Of a stretch of DNA of 8,356 bases, positions 1-6,449 are shown piece by piece. The stretch lies in the NCBI GenBank assembly GCA_017964115.1, contig JAGCSL010000072.1, positions 1 to 8,356 of the forward strand, read 5' to 3'. The notes under the pieces are model-generated. The model ran no database searches, had not been told where the DNA came from, and saw only the letters and a list, made by a program, of their open reading frames with translations. The position numbers and the translations under genes were made by a program. The stretch comes from Candidatus Saccharimonadota bacterium. GTDB taxonomy: Bacteria > Patescibacteriota > Saccharimonadia > Saccharimonadales > Saccharimonadaceae. Every line of letters starts with the position of its first letter. Positions within the stretch are counted from its first letter, which is position 1.

Positions 1-72
1 CTGGCGGAAGCTAAAAGGACCGATAAGCTTATCGTCGGCTTCCACATCTTGCGGGACCTTATACTGGGCCAT
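1..72 (-). CDS. PrgI-family T4SS protein, N-terminal part (cut by window edge)
   Basis: Only the first 24 codons are present. The peptide begins MAQYKVPQDVEADDK and continues LIGPFSFRQ, which I recognise as the conserved opening of PrgI-family proteins of Patescibacteria. PrgI proteins are small, usually two-helix inner-membrane proteins that correspond to VirB3 of T4SS and are usually encoded just before the VirB4 ATPase, so a virB4-like gene is expected beyond the left edge. The ATG at 72-70 is chosen because the family motif starts there. No Shine-Dalgarno sequence precedes it, and an extended -10 box ends only 6 bases upstream, so the mRNA may be leaderless. It lies 73 bases downstream of the VirB6-like gene on the same strand but is separated from it by a terminator. 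The membrane segments lie outside the window. Confidence 0.82.
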   Translation of the reverse strand, partial: MAQYKVPQDVEADDKLIGPFSFRQ

Positions 73-78
73 ACTGTT

Positions 79-89
79 ATTTTACCATA
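79..89 (-). promoter_or_regulatory. Extended -10 promoter of the PrgI-family gene
   Basis: On the minus strand the sequence TATGGTAAAAT contains a TGn extension and a TAAAAT -10 hexamer at 84-79. The expected transcription start, 7 bases past the hexamer, falls on the A of the ATG at 72. No good -35 box is seen at 17 bp spacing; the upstream terminator hairpin occupies that place. The TGn extension could make up for this. The same element is found in front of other genes in the window. Confidence 0.55.
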
Positions 90-95
90 AACGCA

Positions 96-127
96 ATCAA
101 AAAGGACCGCGATAAGTGCGGTCCTTT
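96..127 (-). terminator. Intrinsic terminator of the VirB6-like gene
   Basis: A perfect 10-bp stem (AAAGGACCGC at 101-110 with GCGGTCCTTT at 118-127) encloses a 7-base loop. On the minus strand it is followed by a run of T (TTTTTGATT). It starts 19 bases after the stop codon of the VirB6-like gene and lies just before the promoter of the PrgI-family gene, so it separates the two genes into different transcripts or attenuates readthrough between them. Confidence 0.8.
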
Positions 128-145
128 CCCTTTTTGTTTTGCCGA

Positions 146-3076
146 TTAGTCGTTGACGCCAAGCAGCTTGCGTACGGCTGGGTTCATACCAGTGCGCTGG
201 CTTGCCATAGACTTCTCAGTGTTAAGCTGGTTAATTTGTGTATTGAGGGCATCATGGAGACGCTTACTCACAGTTTGGCCATTAATAGTAATGGTTGCAT
301 TATCCTTACCGGCATCGACAGCAAGCATCGTTTCGTTGAGTTTTGTGATGGTTGCGGTCTTGAGCATAGAAAGCTGCGGTGCGGTCATTTCGCAAATGAA
401 GTTTAGAATGTTATCGGAATAAGCCTCTTTGTGATCCTTGAAGAATGCGTTAGCTGGGTCGTCAATGGATTTACTGCTATCGTACCCACCAGTAAAGAAT
501 TTGTTGAAGGATTCAAGGCGTTCACCGTCCATCTTACCGGAACAAACTGCGGAACGGAGGTACTTAATTGGATAGGTGGCAAGAACTTCGCGGCCATCAG
601 CGTCTTTCGCGATGACGCCAGCTTTTTGCGCATCAAGCATTTGGTTCCACATGGTGCGGTCGGCGCTTGCAATTGCTTCCCAGCTGCTGAGAGCATTGCC
701 GAGCTCGACGCGAGAGGTTTTGCGGGCCGCCTTTATGTCGTGGTCGCCTGCGAGAAGTTCGCCCTTTGCCCAGGTTTCGTAATCGATGTAGGCTTCAAGA
801 TCCCTACCCTTGCCGTTCATACCGCGGCGCATCATGTTAGCTTTTGCCCACTGAGCAACATCGATATCCTCAGATTTGAAGGTGAGACAAATATCGTTGA
901 GCTCCTTCTGGAAGCGGATATTATCTTCGCCATAGGCTTCCTTAGAGTAATTCTGGAGCACTTCGCCAATATCGTCCTTATCGCCACGTTTGTACATAAC
1001 TTCGAGCGCAGCAGACATGGCGTTGTGGTCCTTGTTCTGGAAGGCGTCGATAAGCTGTTTCTTGATGCGTGGACCAGATTCGTAGTCATCGTAGAGCTCA
1101 TAGTAGTTACTGCGAGCCTCTTTATCGACCTTGCGTTTAGCAGTGATAGCATCTGCGAGTGTGACATTGATAGCCTTTTGGCCGGCATCGAAGATGGTTT
1201 TCTCGGAACTGGTGAGTGGGCCGTTTCTGAGCGCGCTTTGTTCGGCAGCAGTCAGAGTATTGCCCTTCTCCTGAAGGATCTTGGCCTCAGAGCTAGTTAG
1301 AGCCTCGCCATTTCTCTTCTTCTCGATAGCTCTATTCTTGAGAACAGCATCATCGTAGGCATCTTTCTTGGCCTTGATGGCGTCATACTTAGCGGTATCA
1401 ATATTGAAGGTATCGAGAACATCTTGGTGAATCGAGTTGCCATTTTTCTCGACATGGTCATGGATAAGCTTTGCGCGGTTTTCCATATTATCGAGAGTGA
1501 CCTGGTGCTTGCGAGCATCGGCAGCAGCGCTGTCGACGATAGCTTTTTCATAAAGGCCGTTGGTTCTTGCGATGCGACCGCGCTGACTTGCGCCGACGTG
1601 TTTATCGGTACCGTCGGTCTTGAAGCCTTCGTCGAAGTCGCTTTCAATATTCGTACGGATAGTAGCGTTATCTAGCTTTGCACGTTCATTTTCGTAATGG
1701 CGGAGACCGCGGGCACTTAGAGTGCCGTCGCGCTTATACCAGCCCTGCATAGAGGCGGTAAGGTTGCGATCGGCGTTATGCGCAGCGAGTTCTTTAGTAT
1801 CGAACTCACGCTTTGCGCGCTGTCTTTCAAGATATTGAGCAAGGCGCGTATGCGGCGCGGTTGGATTCTGAGCAGCGAGCGCCTTTTGCTTAGCGAGCGC
1901 GCTTTTACTAGCAGCATAGCCAGCGGCGGCGCCGGTAAGTGGCGAGGTCATGCGGTTGAAAATACCATCAATCTTATTAAGGGCGGTACCCGACATCTTC
2001 ATGAGCGGAATCGACATGAAGAGTGGCACGATTTCGACGGCCATACCAAGAACTTTCATGAATGGGTTGTCGCTCGAAGCTATAATAACGAGACCGGCAA
2101 GCTGCGAAGCGCCATAGAGGACGCTAAACATTGGATAGAACATAATCATGCGCGCGAAGAGTTTATACCATTTGCTAAACCATTGCTCGGTATTTGGGAG
2201 CATATAAGCAACGAGAGCGAGTGGCGAGATCATGACAAGGAGATAGATAAGCGCCTGACGAGCGGCCATAATAATAAGGGCAGAAAGAACGGCGATGACG
2301 CCAGAAAGGAGAACTGGTGCGAGCATCCAGAGGAGACCCTCGATACTACCGGCGAAGACGAGGGCGGTACCAGCAGCGCCAGCAGCGCCGATGCCGAGAA
2401 TAGCGTAAGTGATGGCTGCAACAGAGGTCGATTTTGCGTCGGCCGGAATAGTACCATTTTGAATCGCAATATCTTGAATATTTACAAAGAAGTTATGGAG
2501 GGAGTTCCCGAGAATATTGCTAATATCGACGGCAATCGTACAGACAATATAACTGAGGTTTACAAGAATAGCGGTAATAATAATGCGCGGCAAGACCTTT
2601 TTGATGCCGTAATTATTGATGCCGATGCCGGTAATTTGAGAGAAAATGACGACCAAGAAGAAGCCAACGAAGATAAGGTTGGTGATGTTTTTGAAGTATT
2701 CCCAGACAATATAATACGGAGATTCGTGGTCGGTTGGGATTGGGTTTACCTCAATAACTTGGGTGAGGAGGCCATAGGCGCCGTCGATAATTTTACTGAG
2801 GAGGCCAGTGCCTGGACAGACGATCCAGCCAAGGTTGCCGACCTGGTCATAACAGGTTTGCCCTTCTTGGGTGGTTTCTTCGCTAGTTTCAGTTTCTTCG
2901 GCCGGGACGGTCGTTGAAGGTGTTTCAGTGGGGTTTTCAGGGGTAGTGACGGTAGTTTCGGGCGTTTCAGGGGTATTCTCTGGCGTTGGGACAGCAAAAA
3001 CTGGACCGGATAGTGCTAATGCACCGAAAATTGCGGCCATAACAGATAGAGCTATGTTTTTAATACACTTGCCCAT
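146..3076 (-). CDS. VirB6/TrbL-like T4SS membrane protein with long helical tail
   Basis: 976 residues. Residues 1-28 are a signal peptide (MGKCIK, hydrophobic core, GPVFA). Residues 30-71 are almost only Thr, Pro, Glu, Ser and Val. Next come two cysteines (75 and 87, in TCYDQ and WIVCPG), then several membrane helices between about 128 and 358, including the LVNLSYIVCTIAVDISN segment typical of Patescibacteria VirB6-like proteins. From about 390 to the end is a roughly 590-residue charged, Ala-rich helical region without membrane segments, probably cytoplasmic. VirB6/TrbL proteins form the polytopic inner-membrane core of T4SS; usual members are about 300-450 residues, so the tail is a large addition. 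The frame is open up to 3130, but the ATG at 3076 begins the signal peptide and lies just downstream of a strong promoter, so it is preferred. The gene diverges from the pilin cluster, which supports the T4SS role. The family call is from pattern, not from a search. Confidence 0.83.
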   Translation of the reverse strand: MGKCIKNIALSVMAAIFGALALSGPVFAVPTPENTPETPETTVTTPENPTETPSTTVPAEETETSEETTQEGQTCYDQVGNLGWIVCPGTGLLSKIIDGAYGLLTQVIEVNPIPTDHESPYYIVWEYFKNITNLIFVGFFLVVIFSQITGIGINNYGIKKVLPRIIITAILVNLSYIVCTIAVDISNILGNSLHNFFVNIQDIAIQNGTIPADAKSTSVAAITYAILGIGAAGAAGTALVFAGSIEGLLWMLAPVLLSGVIAVLSALIIMAARQALIYLLVMISPLALVAYMLPNTEQWFSKWYKLFARMIMFYPMFSVLYGASQLAGLVIIASSDNPFMKVLGMAVEIVPLFMSIPLMKMSGTALNKIDGIFNRMTSPLTGAAAGYAASKSALAKQKALAAQNPTAPHTRLAQYLERQRAKREFDTKELAAHNADRNLTASMQGWYKRDGTLSARGLRHYENERAKLDNATIRTNIESDFDEGFKTDGTDKHVGASQRGRIARTNGLYEKAIVDSAAADARKHQVTLDNMENRAKLIHDHVEKNGNSIHQDVLDTFNIDTAKYDAIKAKKDAYDDAVLKNRAIEKKRNGEALTSSEAKILQEKGNTLTAAEQSALRNGPLTSSEKTIFDAGQKAINVTLADAITAKRKVDKEARSNYYELYDDYESGPRIKKQLIDAFQNKDHNAMSAALEVMYKRGDKDDIGEVLQNYSKEAYGEDNIRFQKELNDICLTFKSEDIDVAQWAKANMMRRGMNGKGRDLEAYIDYETWAKGELLAGDHDIKAARKTSRVELGNALSSWEAIASADRTMWNQMLDAQKAGVIAKDADGREVLATYPIKYLRSAVCSGKMDGERLESFNKFFTGGYDSSKSIDDPANAFFKDHKEAYSDNILNFICEMTAPQLSMLKTATITKLNETMLAVDAGKDNATITINGQTVSKRLHDALNTQINQLNTEKSMASQRTGMNPAVRKLLGVND

Positions 3077-3085
3077 AACATGTCT

Positions 3086-3114
3086 ATTATAGCACACATA
3101 AGCATTTTCGTCAA
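3086..3114 (-). promoter_or_regulatory. Strong sigma70-type promoter of the VirB6-like gene
   Basis: On the minus strand: TTGACG at 3114-3109, a 17-bp spacer ending in TGC (an extended -10), and a perfect TATAAT at 3091-3086. The expected start is near 3079, only about 3 bases before the ATG at 3076, so the transcript would be nearly leaderless. No Shine-Dalgarno sequence is present. Confidence 0.8.
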
Positions 3115-3140
3115 GTATTATATGATGCATTTTTAAGGGG

Positions 3141-3169
3141 TGATTTTAAATTTTTGATTATGTTATAAT
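3141..3169 (+). promoter_or_regulatory. Promoter of the pilin cluster (extended -10)
   Basis: A perfect TATAAT at 3164-3169 is preceded by TGT (extended -10) within ATTATGTTATAATTAA. The -35 at 17 bp spacing (TGATTT, 3141-3146) is weak. The start is expected near 3176, giving a leader of about 26 bases before the ATG at 3202. It is divergent from the VirB6-like gene promoter; the two -10 boxes are about 70 bp apart. Confidence 0.7.
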
Positions 3170-3201
3170 TAACTCAAGAATAATAGGTTTATTATAAGAC
3201 A

Positions 3202-4119
3202 ATGAAAAGAAAAATTCGAATAATAATTGCAACAATCGTAGCGCTGAGCGGGGTTTTTGCGTTATTGGCGCCGGCTGGCGAGGCGAGTGCGGACTCCGCA
3301 TGGTGCACCCTTGAGAACGGCGAATATCAGGAGCATTTTGCGAAGTATTGCGCGCATCAGATTGGTATTACTCATGGCAGCACGAAGGTGACGGAGTCGT
3401 ATACGATAGCCGGGTCTAGTAAAACTTTTACGGAGACGTGGGAGGTTAGTAAATGGTGTTTAGGCAGTTCATATGAAGCTGCATGTAAGAGGATTATTAA
3501 AGATCATTTCGAATACAATAATAACAGTAGCTATGCGCCGACAAAGGACTATTTTGTGGGCCTTATCTATGCCGAGATGAAAAAAGGCAAAAATCATATC
3601 GATCCGTGTGGAAGCGTTTATGAGAGCGCAAAACCTAATTGTAAGTCTTCGAACTGGGAATATTATAAGAAACAGAAAACCGACAGCGATGGCGGCTCTG
3701 GTGGCGGCTCGGGCGGCGACTCCGGTGGTAGCGGCGAAAGCAAAAAAGGCGAAGAAACACCGGCAAAGACCGGTAACTGTACTTCGATTTTGCCAGCCAG
3801 CTGGTGCAATAAAGACAATCCGGAAAGTCTAGAAGAAGACGGTATTATTAAGATGGTTAAATTCGTCATCAGCGTAATGACGGGTGCGGTCGTAGTGGCG
3901 GGCACGATTGGTATTGTTATCTGCGGCGTGCTCTGGATGACGGCGCGCGATAACCCAACGCAGATTTCGACCGCAAAGCGTAGATTACTCGAGATTGTAA
4001 TTGGTATGATTGCTTGGGGATTAATAGCCGTGTTGATTAACTTCTTTATTCCTCAATCTGAGGCAACGACGGAAAGTAAGCTTAATGGCGCGGTAGTAAT
4101 GGAAGATAAGGAAGCCTAA
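3202..4119 (+). CDS. Pilin-like T4SS protein with large cysteine-rich ectodomain
   Basis: 305 residues. Residues 1-30 form a signal peptide ending ASA. The exported part (about 31-210) has eight cysteines, the first at 35 and 50, enough for four disulfides, and is split by a Gly/Ser-rich linker at 163-179. At the C-terminus are two membrane helices (about 219-247 and 262-283) joined by a short loop TARDNPTQISTAKRR. This helix-loop-helix matches the T4SS-pilin module of the downstream genes (their loop is TSQGDxxKxxxAKxx), but it is the most diverged copy. Predicted topology: ectodomain outside, basic loop inside. It is first in the cluster and its stop overlaps the next start (TAATG), so translation is probably coupled. 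It could be a minor or tip subunit, or an adhesin anchored by a pilin module; no homologue of the ectodomain is recognised. The leader has only a weak ribosome binding site. Confidence 0.82.
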   Translation: MKRKIRIIIATIVALSGVFALLAPAGEASADSAWCTLENGEYQEHFAKYCAHQIGITHGSTKVTESYTIAGSSKTFTETWEVSKWCLGSSYEAACKRIIKDHFEYNNNSSYAPTKDYFVGLIYAEMKKGKNHIDPCGSVYESAKPNCKSSNWEYYKKQKTDSDGGSGGGSGGDSGGSGESKKGEETPAKTGNCTSILPASWCNKDNPESLEEDGIIKMVKFVISVMTGAVVVAGTIGIVICGVLWMTARDNPTQISTAKRRLLEIVIGMIAWGLIAVLINFFIPQSEATTESKLNGAVVMEDKEA

Positions 4120-4772
4120 TGAGAAAAATAATTGCATGTATTTTAATTATCGCAGCGGCAGCATTTAGCGTTGTTGCCCTACCCGCACCGAATGTTGCGG
4201 CTGAGCCGAAAGCAACTTGTACCTCGCACTTTCTCGGTTTGAAAGCTTGGTACGATGGTTTGACTGACGGTGACTGTAATATTAAGACGCCAAATCAGAG
4301 CGAGGCTGACCTAAAGAAATATATATGGACGATCGTTATGAACGTCGTAAGCATGGTACTTGGTATCGTTGGTTACCTAGCAATCTTTATGGTGATTTGG
4401 GGCGGCTATCAGTATATGATGGCACGAGGCGATGCTACGAAGTTGGCTGCCGGTAAAAAGACCGTGACAAATGCCGTGATTGGCATGGGCCTAGTATTAA
4501 CGGCGTCGCTTATTAGTGGCGCAGTCGCTGATGTGATTAGCCAGGCTAAAGGCGGAGATTTTGTTCAAGAGCTTATGAATACGGCATTCGTTTGGGGCGG
4601 TATTATCGCTGCAATTATGATGGTATGGGGTGGCATCCAGTATATTACTAGTGCCGGAAACCCGGCGGCAGCTAAAAAAGGCCGCGACACGGTTCTCTAC
4701 TCTGCAGTCGGTTTATTAATCGTAATCTTGGCAGCAGTGATTGTTAACACGGTAATAGGAGCAATAGGTTAA
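4119..4772 (+). CDS. Double-unit T4SS pilin-like protein
   Basis: 217 residues. The signal peptide is about 1-28 (hydrophobic core, NVAA), followed by a short exported segment with two cysteines. Then come two pilin modules in tandem. Unit 1 has helices at about 69-101 and 113-140 with the loop motif GGYQYMMARGD at 95-105. Unit 2 has helices at about 150-176 and 191-216 with GGIQYITSAGNP at 171-182. The motif period is 76 residues, so the protein looks like a fused pilin dimer with four mature membrane helices. Single-unit relatives follow directly downstream. The start overlaps the previous stop by one base (TAATG), with AAGGA at 4108-4112 as ribosome binding site; the stop overlaps the next ATG in the same way. 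The likely role is a T4SS pilus or channel subunit in the cytoplasmic membrane; a structural adaptor role is equally possible. Confidence 0.82.
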   Translation: MRKIIACILIIAAAAFSVVALPAPNVAAEPKATCTSHFLGLKAWYDGLTDGDCNIKTPNQSEADLKKYIWTIVMNVVSMVLGIVGYLAIFMVIWGGYQYMMARGDATKLAAGKKTVTNAVIGMGLVLTASLISGAVADVISQAKGGDFVQELMNTAFVWGGIIAAIMMVWGGIQYITSAGNPAAAKKGRDTVLYSAVGLLIVILAAVIVNTVIGAIG

Positions 4773-5230
4773 TGAAAAAAGCGATATTAGCAATAGTTTG
4801 TGCGATTGCGCTACTAGGCGCAACGGCGGTTCCTGTTTTTGCGGCGGATGCCTGCGATTATTGTAAGGGTGATAACTGCGAAATTATCTGCAAGAAAGAC
4901 CAAAAAGAAGCGGACGCCGAGAATATGGTTGGCAAGATTCTTCAGACCGTGTTCGGAATTATCGGTGTTATCGCGGTGATTGTAATTATTATTGGCGGTA
5001 TTATGTACACGACCTCCCAAGGCGATTCGACGAAGCTGAGCACCGCGAAGAACACAATTCTTTATGCGGCGATTGGCTTGATCATTTCCCTGCTTTCGTT
5101 TGCAATCGTAACCTTTATAATTCAGTCAATGGGCGGAAAGGCAGCGGAGCCAGAAACGCCGCCAGAAGAACCTGAGCCAACTTCGATGATTCGCGTGATT
5201 GAAGAAGGTGAATTAACTAGAATTTCGTAG
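4772..5230 (+). CDS. T4SS pilin-like protein with acidic C-terminal tail
   Basis: 152 residues. A clear signal peptide (MKKAILAIVCAIALL to PVFA, about 1-24) is followed by a short exported segment with four cysteines (28, 31, 36, 40), then a pilin module: helix about 52-81, loop motif GGIMYTTSQGD at 75-85 with basic residues after it, and helix about 93-117. Unlike its neighbours it has an extra tail after residue 118 that is rich in Pro and Glu (KAAEPETPPEEPEPT) and ends ELTRIS; by topology this tail would be outside. A VirB2-like subunit is the likely role. The ATG overlaps the upstream stop (TAATG), with AGGAG at 4757-4761. Its second helix (SFAIVTFI) is closest to that of the next gene, which suggests duplication within this pair. 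Confidence 0.82.
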   Translation: MKKAILAIVCAIALLGATAVPVFAADACDYCKGDNCEIICKKDQKEADAENMVGKILQTVFGIIGVIAVIVIIIGGIMYTTSQGDSTKLSTAKNTILYAAIGLIISLLSFAIVTFIIQSMGGKAAEPETPPEEPEPTSMIRVIEEGELTRIS

Positions 5231-5238
5231 AGGTAGAT

Positions 5239-5535
5239 ATGGAAATAATCAAAGTATTAGGAAAATCCATCAAGGAACAGGTTGAGGGGCAAGCTGACGG
5301 ACAAGATATTTGGGGCAGCCTCGGTACGATAACCCAGGCAATTTTGGGTGTGTTAGGCATCGTAGCAGTTGTATTTATTATTGTTGGCGGTATTAACTAC
5401 GCAACTTCTCAGGGCGATTCTTCTAAGACTAAGAAGGCGCGCGATACGATTCTATATGCAGTGATCGGTTTGCTTGTTGCTCTGTTCTCATTCGCAATCG
5501 TAACTTTCATTCTCAACGGTATTCAAGGCAAATAG
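5239..5535 (+). CDS. Short T4SS pilin-like protein without signal peptide
   Basis: 98 residues. It starts MEIIKVLGKSIKEQVEG, a polar and possibly amphipathic segment with no signal peptide, followed by a pilin module: helix about 30-57, loop motif GGINYATSQGD at 50-60, basic cluster SKTKKARD, and helix about 71-94 (SFAIVTFILNG). It has no cysteines. It lies 8 bases after the previous stop, with GAGG as a modest ribosome binding site, and is probably the last gene of the first transcript block, because a new promoter follows. The role is taken to be T4SS pilus or channel subunit by homology to its neighbours. How its N-terminus would be placed without a signal peptide is open; it may insert by its first helix. 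Confidence 0.82.
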   Translation: MEIIKVLGKSIKEQVEGQADGQDIWGSLGTITQAILGVLGIVAVVFIIVGGINYATSQGDSSKTKKARDTILYAVIGLLVALFSFAIVTFILNGIQGK

Positions 5536-5544
5536 GTTAGATAT

Positions 5545-5571
5545 TTGCTTTTTATATAATTATGTTAAAAT
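5545..5571 (+). promoter_or_regulatory. Internal promoter of the last two pilin genes
   Basis: TATGTTAAAAT at 5561-5571 gives TGT plus TAAAAT (5566-5571), nearly the same as the element before the first pilin gene. TTGCTT at 5545-5550 could be a -35 but with only 15 bp spacing; an overlapping TATAAT at 5555-5560 is a second -10 candidate. The leader would be about 24 bases and contains a strong ribosome binding site, AAAAGGAGA, just before the ATG at 5602. No terminator hairpin is seen in 5536-5601, so readthrough from upstream is likely as well. Confidence 0.6.
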
Positions 5572-5601
5572 AATATTAAGAATTTTCTAAAAGGAGAAAA
5601 A

Positions 5602-6111
5602 ATGAACAAATTTAGCAAAATTATCAAGGGCGGCGCAATCGCAATTCTCTTAGCTGTGATTGTTTCTGGTTCCGCTTTTGCAGCCAGCATTAAGGACTGT
5701 GTTGGTAACGGTAAGAAGTATAGCAACTTGACCTTTACTACCGGCAACGCTCCAGCTAGCCACCCAGTAAAGTGTGTCCGCTACAAAGATGGCAACACTT
5801 GGGGTACTATTTACGGCAAGACGAGCGCAGACTGTGCTCAGGCTGGTACGATTACTTCCGACCCAGACTCTTGTAAGAGTGAGGATTTGAACAATATCGT
5901 CAACACCATTATTAATACGGTCATCTTCGTTATTGGCATGGTCGCTGTTATCATGATTATCCTCGGCGGTATTAGCTATGCTACTTCCCAGGGCGATGCA
6001 GCTAAGGTCAAGAAAGGTAAAGACACGATTCTTTACGGTATCATTGGTCTCGTTATCGCAATCCTTGCCTTCGCGATTGTTAACTTCGTGCTCGGCGCTC
6101 TCGCTAACTAA
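5602..6111 (+). CDS. T4SS pilin-like protein, likely a highly expressed subunit
   Basis: 169 residues. The signal peptide is 1-27 (MNKFSKIIKG, hydrophobic core, SAFA). The exported domain of about 70 residues has four cysteines (33, 58, 78, 91), enough for two disulfides. The pilin module has a helix at about 101-128, loop motif GGISYATSQGD at 122-132 followed by AAKVKKGKD, and a helix at about 142-167 ending FVLGALAN. Of the cluster it has the best expression signals: its own promoter, a strong AGGAGA ribosome binding site 4-5 bases before the ATG, and codon use that favours AAG for Lys, GGT for Gly and CTC for Leu more than the upstream genes do. This suggests it and the next gene are the abundant subunits, which is inference. 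The next gene shares long stretches of its DNA sequence. Confidence 0.84.
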   Translation: MNKFSKIIKGGAIAILLAVIVSGSAFAASIKDCVGNGKKYSNLTFTTGNAPASHPVKCVRYKDGNTWGTIYGKTSADCAQAGTITSDPDSCKSEDLNNIVNTIINTVIFVIGMVAVIMIILGGISYATSQGDAAKVKKGKDTILYGIIGLVIAILAFAIVNFVLGALAN

Positions 6112-6124
6112 TAGGAGATAATAA

Positions 6125-6439
6125 ATGAATCTATTTAAGTTTTTCGGTACTGCGGCAGACAAAGCGCTTGAAGGCGTGACTGAGGTTAATAAGACTGCTC
6201 AGGCTGAAACCGGCCTCGAAAGTCAGATTGGTTTGATCATTAACGGTATTATCGGTGTAATCGGTGTTGTAGCCGTTATTATGATCATCCTCGGCGGTAT
6301 TAGCTACATGACCTCTCAGGGCGATGCAGCTAAGGCTAAGAAGGGCCGCGATACGATTCTTTACGGTGTGATTGGCTTGATTATTGTACTTCTCGCCTTC
6401 GCAATCGTGAACTTCGTTCTCGGCGCATTGTCGAACTAG
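6125..6439 (+). CDS. Short T4SS pilin-like protein without signal peptide, paired with the preceding gene
   Basis: 104 residues. The start MNLFKFFGTAADKALEG is a polar, possibly amphipathic segment and not a signal peptide. The pilin module has a helix at about 36-62, loop motif GGISYMTSQGD at 57-67, AAKAKKGRD, and a helix at about 77-102 ending FVLGALSN. The module is nearly identical in protein to that of the preceding gene, and blocks of DNA are identical (20 bases at 5959-5978 and 6287-6306; 19 bases at 5989-6007 and 6317-6335), while the N-terminal parts are unrelated. This fits a recent duplication or gene conversion of the membrane module. AGGAGA at 6113-6118 is a good ribosome binding site, 6 bases before the ATG. 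The gene is last in its transcript and is followed by an intrinsic terminator. Confidence 0.84.
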   Translation: MNLFKFFGTAADKALEGVTEVNKTAQAETGLESQIGLIINGIIGVIGVVAVIMIILGGISYMTSQGDAAKAKKGRDTILYGVIGLIIVLLAFAIVNFVLGALSN

Positions 6440-6449
6440 TAAGTAATTT

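Noticed and set aside
21..34. Perfect 14-bp palindrome CGATAAGCTTATCG.
   Set aside because: It lies inside conserved PrgI codons (Asp-Lys-Leu-Ile) and needs no regulatory explanation.
431..2917. Long plus-strand open frames (289 residues at 431-1300 and 379 residues at 1778-2917).
   Set aside because: They lie antisense within the VirB6-like gene, have no ribosome binding site or recognisable motifs, and arise from its codon composition.
3077..3130. Upstream start at 3130 for the VirB6-like gene (18 more codons).
   Set aside because: It lies upstream of the strong promoter at 3114-3086 and would put a polar segment in front of a clear signal peptide.
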